This document shows, one piece after another, positions 46,563-54,931 of a stretch of DNA of 64,000 nucleotides (position 1 is the stretch's first letter; each line of letters opens with the position of its first letter). A program made the translations under genes and the position numbers. Source of the DNA: Sphingobium arseniciresistens (lineage in GTDB: Bacteria; Pseudomonadota; Alphaproteobacteria; Sphingomonadales; Sphingomonadaceae); contig JARFNK010000001.1 in NCBI GenBank assembly GCA_029167225.1, forward strand, positions 1-64,000, given 5' to 3'. The notes under the pieces are model-generated. The model was not told the origin of the DNA. It ran no database searches and saw only the letters and a program-made list of their open reading frames with translations.

Positions 46563-47115
46563 CGCCAAAATGTTCAGCCGTCTTCTTTATGCTGGCGGCA
46601 TTATCCTGGCGCCATTTAACCACCATAGAAGCATCATGCGTCGGAGACCGGCCCAATGACACCTTGCCACGGTGGGTCTTTCCAGTGGCCTTTAGAGAGG
46701 CTCTAGCGGCCTCTCTCCCAGCCTGTGTGCGGGACGTAATTTTATTGCGCTCCATCTGCGCCAACTGCGCGAGCAAGGCCAAAACAAACTCGCCCATTTC
46801 GCCATCAATAAGACCGAGACCATTCACATAAAGGCGCACGCCCTTGGCTTTGAAATGGTCCCGGAAGGTCATCTGAATGTCGATGGAATCGCGGCCTAGA
46901 CGGTCGATCGCGGTGACATATACGGTGTCACCTTCACGCATGTAGTCGAGCAGCTTCGCGAAGCCCGGCCGCTTTGCTGCAATGACCGCACCGCTGACAG
47001 CGTGGTCCTGGAATTCCTTGTCAAAATGATCACCAAGCTGATGACGCTGGCTTTCAATGGACTGGTCGAGAGTGCTGACGCGGTAGTATGCAATTTTGGT
47101 CATGGTATAGCTCAT
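46519..47115 (-). CDS. Serine recombinase, resolvase/invertase type
   Basis: The protein has 198 residues. The catalytic domain starts KIAYYRVSTLDQSIESQ (Ser in YRVS), with VYVTAIDRLGRDSIDI, and the C-terminal HTH reads SIKKTAEHFGVSVATVKRYC. It could resolve or invert DNA; no inverted segment is obvious. A TATAAATA motif lies further upstream than usual (about 14 nt before this ATG), where a promoter reading fits better. M at 47103 is an alternative start. Confidence 0.82.
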   Translation of the reverse strand: MSYTMTKIAYYRVSTLDQSIESQRHQLGDHFDKEFQDHAVSGAVIAAKRPGFAKLLDYMREGDTVYVTAIDRLGRDSIDIQMTFRDHFKAKGVRLYVNGLGLIDGEMGEFVLALLAQLAQMERNKITSRTQAGREAARASLKATGKTHRGKVSLGRSPTHDASMVVKWRQDNAASIKKTAEHFGVSVATVKRYCQKVG

Positions 47116-47220
47116 TTGTTACAAGGCTATTTATACACCATGGCGCATAATCGCGTCTATATGTTTTAAGCCATAGCGAGCATGTGATTTCGCTATGGCT
47201 TATTAGTGTGAAGTTTCGAG

Positions 47221-47460
47221 CTAATCAGCGGGAGCGTTCCCAAAATCGAATTCAGGAGTCGGCGGGCCACCCAAAGCGGCACTTCCATCCGAACGCATAG
47301 CCACATGATACCTTTCCGCGCCAGGTTGCGCCGCCAAGGCAACTTCAAGGCCATCTTTCACTGTCATCCCAGCGCCGGTAGGCCCCATAGCCGAAATTGC
47401 ATCAGCGATAACCAGCGCTTCAGCATCAGTAACATCTAAAAGCATCAAAACACGGCGCAT
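47221..47460 (-). CDS. Small hypothetical protein
   Basis: The protein has 79 residues starting MRRVLMLLDVTDAEALVIAD. It is preceded by a good ribosome site (GGAGAG), unlike the late genes with the ATAAATA motif. No domain recognised. Confidence 0.5.
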   Translation of the reverse strand: MRRVLMLLDVTDAEALVIADAISAMGPTGAGMTVKDGLEVALAAQPGAERYHVAMRSDGSAALGGPPTPEFDFGNAPAD

Positions 47461-47519
47461 AATACTCTCCAGACAAACGGAATCACGTCATACACAGCCA
47501 GGCACGTCCATGAAACAGT

Positions 47520-48044
47520 TCAATACTTGTCCGCGTCGTTGGGTAGAACGTACTGAACAGCCTGACGAACATCGACTTGCTGACGCTCGCCAAATTCTGG
47601 CCGGTTGCGTTGTGCAATATTCGCATTAATGGCCTTTATGAGAAGCTCATCACGACGAGCGTCGCCAGTCGAAAATTCACCACCCATCGCGATGTTCATC
47701 CGCATGTCAGCAAGCGCGCGCTGACCGATCGCCTGCGCCTCTTTCACATCACGATCCAGCGCAGCATCTCCTTTGCACCAATTCCAAATCGTCGAAGACG
47801 ATGGCATGCGAGGGTCGGTCGTAATGCTGGTCATCGTCTCACCACCCATCAGCCGCTCGATTATTTCGTCGATCATCACAGAAGTTCTGATCGACGATGA
47901 ACCAGGCTTCAGCGCAGCCATCTGCCTTAGTCGTGACCCCAGATCTTGAATGGCCGTTTTTCCAATCGCGGCCAGTTTCAGCGGGTTTGCAGAAACGATT
48001 TCCGCGACTGTGAGCGAACCGTTAAGTGTAGTGTCGTCTTCCAT
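47520..48044 (-). CDS. Small terminase-like protein
   Basis: The protein has 174 residues. The segment TSITTDPRMPSSSTIWNWCK followed by DVKEAQAIGQRALADM is typical of small-terminase-like proteins that recognise packaging DNA. ATG 48044 is chosen because TAAATA (48050-48055, complement) lies 5 nt upstream. It is separated from the large terminase by about 5 kb of recombinase, HNH and SGNH genes, an unusual arrangement. Confidence 0.65.
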   Translation of the reverse strand: MEDDTTLNGSLTVAEIVSANPLKLAAIGKTAIQDLGSRLRQMAALKPGSSSIRTSVMIDEIIERLMGGETMTSITTDPRMPSSSTIWNWCKGDAALDRDVKEAQAIGQRALADMRMNIAMGGEFSTGDARRDELLIKAINANIAQRNRPEFGERQQVDVRQAVQYVLPNDADKY

Positions 48045-48332
48045 ATCTCTATTTAGTGCCGTGCGATGATTGCAAGCACTATATGTAGTATGTCGACCGG
48101 GATTTCGGTGGCTCCGCTTACTATAGCGACCAGCGTCAAAGAAATGGGGCTGATGTGAGAGAATTCGGGATTTCACTTAAATATGCGACATGAAAATCAT
48201 GCACATATTAACATGGTCTTGAATAAACCCAGATGCATTTAAACAGTATGATGCGATAAATCAGCAGATTATTCGCAATCTACTTCACAGAATCCGCTTA
48301 CTAGACCACACGATGACGCTTGGAGATCGCAC

Positions 48333-48542
48333 ATGCCTAGCTGCACCGGCAACGCTTGCTCTGTTTTAATGGCACAAAAGCGCAACAATTGCATAGTTCT
48401 GGTTAACAGCAGTGATAGAACTGTCACCGCAAAAATCGGCATATACGTCTATGAGGTCTATCCACATTCTGAGGAAACACCAAAGAATATGAACGGCGAA
48501 TGCTGGACCTCAATAAATTCATATGAGGCAAACTATTCTTGA
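48333..48542 (+). CDS. Possible small plus-strand protein
   Basis: The ORF has 69 codons (MPSCTGNACSVLMAQKRNN) with GGAG 9 nt upstream. It is AT-rich and not similar to anything I recognise. It lies in the divergent region between the small terminase and the plus-strand early genes. The 48045-48332 stretch before it holds no other gene; a repeated CCGCTTACTA occurs at about 48115 and 48294. Confidence 0.3.
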   Translation: MPSCTGNACSVLMAQKRNNCIVLVNSSDRTVTAKIGIYVYEVYPHSEETPKNMNGECWTSINSYEANYS

Positions 48543-48785
48543 AACGGCGACCGCGACGATAGTGAAGTGTGACCTGACCACGGGTCGCGATTCCTAACAG
48601 CCAGGCCACGGTCACTCGATAGTCGGGCAAAGACGATCACGGAAATTGTTTTCGCGCCATCATGGCGCTGTAAACTTCCAACCAGTATCGCCTCCTACTT
48701 TCCCCTCCCCTTTTATCTGCCTACCCGCGCGCGCGCGAACTGTTTCATAATGAGACGCCATTCGAAGCAAGCGGAGGAGAAGGAC

Positions 48786-49211
48786 GTGAAGAACAAGGTA
48801 ACAATGGCAATTGTTTCCGCAATGCTGATTTCGACAGGTGCAATGGCAGCGAACTATAAAGAAAACAGCAAAACTAAAACAGCAAATTTCGCAGAAGGTA
48901 CGCTCGTCGTTGACAAACCAGCTACTATCGAAATTACCATGAAACTGCTCATACATGGTAACGGCGCGGAGGAATGGCCGACCAGTTCTTCCGCCATATA
49001 TGTTAACAACAAAGAATGCGCGAGTCGCGACTTCGGATGGCACAACGGAGCCGGTAGCTATGCGCTATCGTGCACGGTGGTTTTCAAACCAGGCACCTAC
49101 AAAATTGTCGGCAAAGAACTGAGAAACCAGCGAGCGACGGCGGACGCGGTGCTACTGACAGCCACAGAGATCGGCGCAGACGGTGACGATTTCACGATCG
49201 TTTCTCAATAG
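48786..49211 (+). CDS. Secreted or periplasmic hypothetical protein
   Basis: The protein has 141 residues, GTG start at 48786 after GGAGAAGG. The signal peptide MKNKVTMAIVSAMLISTGAMA is clear. The mature part is beta-rich, with two Cys (NKECASRD and ALSCTV) likely to form a disulfide. Its export and plus-strand location in the early region make it a candidate lysogenic-conversion protein. Confidence 0.65.
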   Translation: MKNKVTMAIVSAMLISTGAMAANYKENSKTKTANFAEGTLVVDKPATIEITMKLLIHGNGAEEWPTSSSAIYVNNKECASRDFGWHNGAGSYALSCTVVFKPGTYKIVGKELRNQRATADAVLLTATEIGADGDDFTIVSQ

Positions 49212-49282
49212 GTCGACACAACCGCTTGACCACTTCGATCGCTGACATCAAAGAACGCGCGAATAATTTCGCAGGATTTTTG

Positions 49283-50170
49283 ATGAATTTGGGGGACATG
49301 GTCCGCACCGCGCGTAAAGCGGTCGGACTCACACAATCTGAAGCCGCCGAACGAGCAGGAGTTTCAGCGCGCTCTCTTTGGTCACTTGAGAAAAATGGTG
49401 GCCACATGGACACGCTCGCAAAAGTTTCGGCCGTGATCGAATTCCGAATCGCTGGGCTGCCAGCACGTGGGACGCTTGGCGAACGCCTGCGCGCTGCCAG
49501 AGTCAAACGCGGATGGTCGCAAGCCAAGCTGGCAGAGAAAGTCGGACTGTCCATTCCGACGATTTCCAGCATCGAGAACGATCGCGCTCAAATCGGATGC
49601 TTGGTGAAAGTCCTCGCCGTGCTGGCGCCACAAGTTCGCGCGCGAAAGCATGAAAAGGCTGCATGGAGCGGTGGCACACGAGACGAGCGCTTCACACCCG
49701 TCAGTTTTCTCGAAAGCATCGAATCAGCGTTCGGCCGAATTTCCATCGATCCATGTGGACATCGATCGTCGAACGTCCGCGCAGACCGTTACCTATTCAT
49801 TGAAGACGACGGCCTTTCGACGAAATGGTCAGGCAGACTGGCCTTCGTCAACCCGCCCTATAGCGCAGGGACAGCATGGTTGGAACGATGTCACAGAGCT
49901 TGGAAAGATGGCGAGGTCGAGACCGTCGTCTGCCTCATCCCCGCACGGACGCATATCAGCGCACACTTCAAATTCGTCCATAGCATCGCGGACACCATTT
50001 TTTTGAAAGGTCGGATGCAGTTTGATAACGCTGTGAAAAATGGTGGTTTTCCGATGGGCTTGATGCTGGCGATCTGGGGCGCGGATGATGACCAAATTGC
50101 GGCCATGATGGCGCTCGTCGATAGCGCGCTCGTGCCCGGCAATTCGCGACGGACCCTCAAGGCAGCTTGA
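49283..50170 (+). CDS. Double-HTH / Dam-type N6-adenine methyltransferase fusion
   Basis: The protein has 295 residues. Two Cro/C1-type HTH domains occur in tandem: VRTARKAVGLTQSEAAERAG (about 5-55) and LRAARVKRGWSQAKLAEKVG (about 73-125). The C-terminal half resembles phage Dam methylases, with SIDPCGHRSSNVRADRYL and the catalytic VNPPYS motif. It would methylate adenine in a specific site, and its HTH domains could act as repressor or targeting modules. ATG 49283 has AGGA upstream; TTG 49226 is an alternative. It is the only Cro/C1-like protein in the prophage. Confidence 0.8.
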   Translation: MNLGDMVRTARKAVGLTQSEAAERAGVSARSLWSLEKNGGHMDTLAKVSAVIEFRIAGLPARGTLGERLRAARVKRGWSQAKLAEKVGLSIPTISSIENDRAQIGCLVKVLAVLAPQVRARKHEKAAWSGGTRDERFTPVSFLESIESAFGRISIDPCGHRSSNVRADRYLFIEDDGLSTKWSGRLAFVNPPYSAGTAWLERCHRAWKDGEVETVVCLIPARTHISAHFKFVHSIADTIFLKGRMQFDNAVKNGGFPMGLMLAIWGADDDQIAAMMALVDSALVPGNSRRTLKAA

Positions 50171-50228
50171 TCGCCCCGCGATCGTGTCGCAGTGGTAACG
50201 ATCCAACAATCTGCAAAAGGACCAACAT

Positions 50229-50390
50229 ATGGCAACAGAACCGCTTAAAGGTGGCGACTATCCAGACATGCGGAGATTGATCGACATCGTCGCACCACTG
50301 AAACCAGAAGACCTTACAGAATCTCAAAAGAATGACCTCACGGAATTAATGGTACTGCTTGAAAAACTTCTCAATCCGCCAGAAGACTAA
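50229..50390 (+). CDS. Small acidic protein upstream of the origin
   Basis: The protein has 53 residues starting MATEPLKGGDYPDMRRLIDI and is mostly helical. It has a good ribosome site (AAAGGA). It lies between the methylase fusion and the iteron region and may be a small regulator. No family recognised. Confidence 0.5.
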   Translation: MATEPLKGGDYPDMRRLIDIVAPLKPEDLTESQKNDLTELMVLLEKLLNPPED

Positions 50391-50408
50391 TATTCGCCAA
50401 ATAAAAGC

Positions 50409-50797
50409 GGTGTCACGGTGTCACCATGTCACCACTAATACTTTATGATTTAGACGCCTTGACTCCAATAAATGGCTGATTTCCATATATATATATAAAA
50501 AAGAATCTCTCAGTTTGCTTATGTCTTTTTCATTTCTATAAGTCCGGCGGTGACAGCGGTGACAGCGGTGACACCCGCATCAAGAATGGCGGTTTTCTGC
50601 CGTTTTTTGCCTCCTAGGTGTCACTTTTTGGGGGCTGGGGTGTCACCGGGTGTCACTTTTTTGGTGACACCCCAAGGTGACACCCGGTGACAGCGCGGTG
50701 ACACCCCAATCTTCATAAAACCACGGTTTTCCGCCATTTTTTATAATTCAGTCATCTAGGCTGTCACCATATGGCGGTGTCACCAAATGGTGACACC
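50409..50797. other. Iteron-rich putative replication origin
   Basis: Sixteen copies of GGTGTCAC/GGTGACA(CC) in both orientations lie at about 50409, 50417, 50427, 50549, 50558, 50567, 50617, 50639, 50649, 50663, 50676, 50686, 50697, 50762, 50776 and 50789. A very AT-rich block with an ATATATATATA run (about 50486-50497) lies among them and could be the unwinding element. Immediately downstream are a primase-like and a helicase-like gene. P4-type satellites carry comparable TGTTCACC iterons bound by their primase-helicase, so a phage-specific origin is the best reading. Confidence 0.7.
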
Positions 50798-50871
50798 GCG
50801 CGATCCCATGTGCCAAAAATCAGGTCATCGCCGACAATTTTAAGAAAATCGTCTTTAACATCATTTCAATT

Positions 50872-50901
50872 TCGACATCCGCGCCACGAATTTGGTATAG
50901 T
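50872..50901 (+). promoter_or_regulatory. Putative promoter of the replication operon
   Basis: TCGACA (50872-50877) and TATAGT (50896-50901) are 18 nt apart. Transcription would start near 50908, leaving a leader of about 140 nt before the primase-like gene. Confidence 0.4.
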
Positions 50902-50995
50902 TGACTAAATAATAATGACGGCTGTGGCGGCATGTCAAGTCAAAACGAGTTTCACCCGGAGCTTATGCTTATTGCATCGGCACCATGATCGTAAA

Positions 50996-51029
50996 GACCG
51001 ACACTTCCGCCAGAGTGTCGGTCTTTTTT
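50996..51029 (+). terminator. Attenuator-type intrinsic terminator in the replication leader
   Basis: GACCGACACT pairs perfectly with AGTGTCGGTC across an 8-nt loop, followed by six T. It ends 20 nt before the primase-like start codon, so it must be read through for replication genes to be expressed. Confidence 0.7.
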
Positions 51030-51049
51030 GTTCAACGATCAGGTGAAAC

Positions 51050-52054
51050 ATGATTACTATACTGACTACCGCATGGATTGGTGACGGCGAAAAGCTGCAT
51101 CAGCCCATCTTGACCAAGCAGTTCTATCGCGACGAAAATGGCGATATCGCAAAAACCGACTATGACAACGCGACTTTTTTCAACGCTACCGAGGTAGACG
51201 CGGAAAATATCGAAGACCTTTCCGCGATACTGACGGAAATTGAAGCATGGCCGCATAGCTGCCTTGTCCGCGCTCAACCGACCGGCGCTACCACAAATAT
51301 CCGGCGCAAGATCGCGTCTGATAATGGCGAAACCCCTCCCCTTCGCGACAATCCGAAGGGCGTTTCGTGGCTGATGCTCGACTTCGACAAGCTGCCGGTT
51401 TCGAGTCTTGGCTTGACGACGAATGACGAGCGTCTCGCCTACTTGGTTTCCGTGCTTCCGAAAGAATTCGCCGATGTCACCTACCACTATCAGTGGAGCA
51501 GCAGCGCTGGCCTTGATGGCTGGCAGACACTGTCAGCCCATCTGTTTTTTTGGCTCGACCAACCTTGGTTCTGCCGGACGCTCTATGAGCGCTTCTATGA
51601 AGGTGACTTCAAGAATGTGCCGGTCGACCCGGCGCCGTTCACGTCAAATCAGATTCACTATACCGCCGCCCCAATTTTTGAAGGCGTAGCCTATCCGGTC
51701 GTCCAGCGTTCGGGTCTCGTGCGCGGAAAGTCAGACGTCGTTCGTCTCAGTGACTATCGCAAGCCGGTGCCGCCGAAGCCCGCCCTATCTCCGGTTCAGC
51801 ACTACCAGACATATGGTCTCAAGCGGTTTGAAGAACTGCTCGCCGAAATCGGCCAGCATGTTCACCGCCCTGTGCTGCGCGCGATTGCCCACTATTGCGC
51901 GGTCGTACCACTCAACGACTTTGACGAGCATTTTTTGTTCAGCAGCGTGAAAAACGCCATGTTCGCCGCTGGCGCATCGCGCGACTACATTGACGACAAG
52001 CATTTGAGACGCGTCACCAAAACAGCGCTGGCGCGCTACGGGAGGGCATTCTGA
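51050..52054 (+). CDS. Primase-like replication protein
   Basis: The protein has 334 residues. It has features of archaeo-eukaryotic-type primases: an acidic pair in SWLMLDFDK (about 106-114), then TLSAHLFFWLD with the conserved Ser-x-His type motif. The assignment is from motif pattern and its place beside a helicase-like gene. The C-terminal region is helical. AGGTGA precedes ATG 51050, and the gene overlaps the next start. Confidence 0.55.
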   Translation: MITILTTAWIGDGEKLHQPILTKQFYRDENGDIAKTDYDNATFFNATEVDAENIEDLSAILTEIEAWPHSCLVRAQPTGATTNIRRKIASDNGETPPLRDNPKGVSWLMLDFDKLPVSSLGLTTNDERLAYLVSVLPKEFADVTYHYQWSSSAGLDGWQTLSAHLFFWLDQPWFCRTLYERFYEGDFKNVPVDPAPFTSNQIHYTAAPIFEGVAYPVVQRSGLVRGKSDVVRLSDYRKPVPPKPALSPVQHYQTYGLKRFEELLAEIGQHVHRPVLRAIAHYCAVVPLNDFDEHFLFSSVKNAMFAAGASRDYIDDKHLRRVTKTALARYGRAF

Positions 52055-53490
52055 TGCGCTTTCCGCTCGAAAAATTGCCCGCCCGTGCGCGTGACGCGAT
52101 TGAGTCCCAAGCCGCTCTTGGCAACTACCCGGTGGAAGGCGTCGGGTCTGCGGCCCTCGCTGTCATGAGCCATGCAGCCCAAGGTCTATATAACGTCGAC
52201 AGTCTCCAGCGTCCTGGCGTCACATACCCGCTGTCTCAGCTTTTCATGGTGCTCTCGCAGTCCGGTGACGCAAAATCTTCGATTTTTTCGCGCCTGATGA
52301 CGGGTGTCGGCCGGTTCCAGCGTGATGCTGGACTGCTGCACGAAGCTAATATGGCCGCTTATCAGGTCGATATGCGCGCGTGGGAAAAAGAGCGCATAGC
52401 ACTGGATAAGGACAAAGACGCTACTCGCGACAGTCGCGTTGCACATGAAAATTCAAAACCTAGCCTCCCCCGCTCGCCTTTCAATACACACTCCAAAATA
52501 ACGACAAACGGCATCTACCAGAAACTGCAAACAGGCCTGCCAACCTTTGGCCTCTTTACGGGTGAAGGTGGTTCAATGCTAGCCGGTCACTCGTTGAGAA
52601 AGGAGAACAGCCCTGCTGAATTCGCGAGTGCAATCACCACGCTTTGGGACGGTGAAGCCATCGACCGGACAACAGGGGATGTGACCATGCTTCTTCGCGG
52701 TCGCCGTCTCTCCGGCCTGATTATGGTCCAATCGGAGGTCGCCGCTGGCTTTCTGAACGACCCTGTTTTGAAGGTTCACGGCATTCACGCGCGGTTCTGC
52801 ATAGTGACGACACCAGGATGGGAGATGCTGGACACGGATTTCACCGACCCGGCCGTGCGCCTGAAGCAGGAACGCCTTGTTGAACGTTTGTCTGCTTTCA
52901 ACGATCGCATCGAAGAGCTTCTCAATGAGGTGCTGCCGGTGAGCCAATATGACGACCGCGAATTGACTCCGCCGACCATCGGCTGGTCCGCCGCCGCCGC
53001 ACAGCACATGCGCCAATTTCAGACACGCGCGATCGAGATGCGCCGCGAGGAAGAAACGTTCTTCAAACGCACGTTCGAACATGCTTGTCGCATGGCTGGC
53101 GTCCTGGCCGTCTTCGAAGGCCGCCATAAGGCCGCGCCGCGCTTGATGCCGTTCGACCAAGGCAATCCGGTCACGCTCGAAATCGGTTTGGCTGAAGCGG
53201 AAGCCGCCACCGCGTTGGTCGAGTTTTATGCGGAGCAGTGGCGCAAGCTGGACGTCGCGTGCGGCGATGAGCGTGACAGCCGACTTGCTGGTTATATCGC
53301 CCGCGTTCAGAAATTCATGTCCGGAAAAGCGAGCGTTACCGCCCGCGATATTTCGCGGGCTCCGATGAAAGGCATCGACCTCAAGGTCAGACACCAAGTC
53401 ATCGACAGCATGAAAAGCGATGGTCTGATCGTCGAGGAAGAGGCGGTCAGCGGCACCAACAAAATCACGATTTATCGGCTGGCAGCATGA
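52054..53490 (+). CDS. DUF3987-type helicase/primase-associated protein
   Basis: The protein has 478 residues. It resembles DUF3987 proteins of plasmids and phages, with a P-loop-like SQSGDAKSS at residues about 70-78 and LIMVQSEVAAGFLND, RFCIVTTPGWEML further on. These act with primases at replication origins, probably as an ATPase. It shares one base with the primase-like stop (TGATG) and overlaps the next gene by ATGA, forming one operon. Confidence 0.7.
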   Translation: MRFPLEKLPARARDAIESQAALGNYPVEGVGSAALAVMSHAAQGLYNVDSLQRPGVTYPLSQLFMVLSQSGDAKSSIFSRLMTGVGRFQRDAGLLHEANMAAYQVDMRAWEKERIALDKDKDATRDSRVAHENSKPSLPRSPFNTHSKITTNGIYQKLQTGLPTFGLFTGEGGSMLAGHSLRKENSPAEFASAITTLWDGEAIDRTTGDVTMLLRGRRLSGLIMVQSEVAAGFLNDPVLKVHGIHARFCIVTTPGWEMLDTDFTDPAVRLKQERLVERLSAFNDRIEELLNEVLPVSQYDDRELTPPTIGWSAAAAQHMRQFQTRAIEMRREEETFFKRTFEHACRMAGVLAVFEGRHKAAPRLMPFDQGNPVTLEIGLAEAEAATALVEFYAEQWRKLDVACGDERDSRLAGYIARVQKFMSGKASVTARDISRAPMKGIDLKVRHQVIDSMKSDGLIVEEEAVSGTNKITIYRLAA

Positions 53491-53813
53491 CCGCCGAATA
53501 CCCCTATCGTTCTTTTCAGGAGATTTCCTCGACCCATTTCATCGATAGGTCGAGGATCACCCCTCATCCCCCGGCCATCGCCCGGCTGGCGCGGTCTGAC
53601 TGTGATTTTTTCTTTGAAGGCTTTGACGACTACCCGCATCTCAAGCGGCCCGATTGTTCGCCGGAAGCGGCTGAGTGGACAGCATGGTCACGCGAGCAGT
53701 TCGGTTACATCCCGATCGGCTACCTGATCCCGGTCCCTCAAAATCCGACAAAAATGGTCCTGCGCTTTCAATCTGTCGCCGACGCCATCCATTTCAAACT
53801 GCGGTTTGGATGA
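53487..53813 (+). CDS. Hypothetical protein of the replication operon
   Basis: The protein has 108 residues, aromatic-rich (CDFFFEGFDDYPHL), with no recognised domain. It overlaps the DUF3987 gene stop by ATGA. Confidence 0.6.
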   Translation: MTAEYPYRSFQEISSTHFIDRSRITPHPPAIARLARSDCDFFFEGFDDYPHLKRPDCSPEAAEWTAWSREQFGYIPIGYLIPVPQNPTKMVLRFQSVADAIHFKLRFG

Positions 53814-53849
53814 TCGCCCCCATCACATAAAGGAAATAAAACGACTCAA

Positions 53850-54329
53850 ATGACCTATAACGACATCATCACCGACATCATCACCCGTTACCCTGACCTC
53901 GACACGGCCGGATTCGACCGCCTTGAACGGAATTCGTCTTCCGACTGGTCAATCCATGAAGGCGCCTTTTGGGCGGCGCTGGACTATGTGAAGTCCCTGC
54001 GCGTCCTGACAGTCTACCCTGCTCATCCGAGCACCTCATATGGCTTCAAACATGACGTGGAAGAGCTAGTCCGCGACCTGAACGACTATGTCTACTGCCC
54101 AAATGGCGTTTTCATCGCCGCACTGATCTGTGCCAAAATCCCCTTCAGACGAGCGGACATCAACGCGGTGCCACGGGTGTCGCGGGGTAGTCGCTATACG
54201 CGCTACGACCGTCGCGGGCGTTTCCGGATACCACCTATGCCAGCCATGGTCGCCTTCCGAAAAATCCGCGCAGATGTAGATGACCTTCATCGCCGCATCG
54301 ATCCGACGTCACTGATAAAGACAACCTAA
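53850..54329 (+). CDS. Hypothetical protein ending the replication operon
   Basis: The protein has 159 residues starting MTYNDIITDIITRYPDLDTA, with a basic stretch near residue 112 (RGSRYTRYDRRGRFR). No domain recognised. AAAGGA lies about 18 nt before the ATG. A strong terminator follows within 10 nt. Confidence 0.6.
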   Translation: MTYNDIITDIITRYPDLDTAGFDRLERNSSSDWSIHEGAFWAALDYVKSLRVLTVYPAHPSTSYGFKHDVEELVRDLNDYVYCPNGVFIAALICAKIPFRRADINAVPRVSRGSRYTRYDRRGRFRIPPMPAMVAFRKIRADVDDLHRRIDPTSLIKTT

Positions 54330-54337
54330 AACAAAAA

Positions 54338-54365
54338 GACCCCCGGATGTCGAAGCCGGGGGTCT
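54338..54365 (+). terminator. Intrinsic terminator of the replication operon
   Basis: GACCCCCGG (54338-54346) pairs with CCGGGGGTC (54355-54363); an A run precedes it, and only two T follow. Confidence 0.65.
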
Positions 54366-54548
54366 TGAGGTAATTAGGAGTGCCAGAGAAGCGGAGAATG
54401 TTGAGCAACCACTACTTCTCTGACTGTGTATTTAGTATAACTCAAACATCATCAATAACAAAAAATAAAAACGCGAATTTTGGCCTTATTGGCACAAAAA
54501 ATCACAAACGAAGTAAATAGACATGAGCACCACATAGGAGATATACTC

Positions 54549-54695
54549 ATGTCTAACAAAGACCTCATTCGCGTTTTGCGCAAATTTTACACGAACATCA
54601 CGCCAAGATCAGAAAAATTATTGGCACACCTTCGCACACGCTATTTAAGTGTCGATGAAGCGATCCAGCTTTCGATGATGGAGGCCATGGCATGA
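54549..54695 (+). CDS. Small early protein
   Basis: The protein has 48 residues starting MSNKDLIRVLRKFYTNITPR, basic and helical. The ribosome site GGAG supports ATG 54549. A short motif-headed start (TAAATA then ATG 54521, four codons) lies just upstream. It overlaps the next gene by ATGA. Confidence 0.5.
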   Translation: MSNKDLIRVLRKFYTNITPRSEKLLAHLRTRYLSVDEAIQLSMMEAMA

Positions 54696-54931
54696 GCGAC
54701 CTTCTCTCTCACTACCCCATTGCGATCATGGTCGTCGGCCCGAGCTTCATCGAAGTCATCGAATTCTTGCGATCGATTGGCGCAGAATATTTCGTCGCAC
54801 AGACGCGCATATACAAAAATAACAAACCTTTTCATGAGGTTAGATTCTCAAGGGAGGACGATGCGTTGCTCGTCTATCTCCGATTTGTGGACGATGCTGA
54901 AACGATTTCCATGAAGGAGGTCGCGCTATGA
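54692..54931 (+). CDS. Small early protein
   Basis: The protein has 79 residues starting MSDLLSHYPIAIMVVGPSFI, mixed alpha/beta. No domain recognised. It is coupled by ATGA overlaps to both neighbours. Confidence 0.5.
   Translation: MSDLLSHYPIAIMVVGPSFIEVIEFLRSIGAEYFVAQTRIYKNNKPFHEVRFSREDDALLVYLRFVDDAETISMKEVAL

Noticed and set aside
48190-48222. Ten-codon ORF after TTAAATATGCGAC
   Set aside because: Spacing of 6 nt and no conservation argument; could be chance in an AT-rich intergenic region.
50409-50797. Possible CRISPR array
   Set aside because: Repeats are about 8-9 bp, in both orientations and irregularly spaced, with no cas genes; iterons fit better.
50915-51046. 43-codon ORF after TAAATAATA in the replication leader
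   Set aside because: It runs through the terminator and encodes no sensible protein; TAAATA spacing there is 3 nt, not 4-5. More likely untranslated leader.
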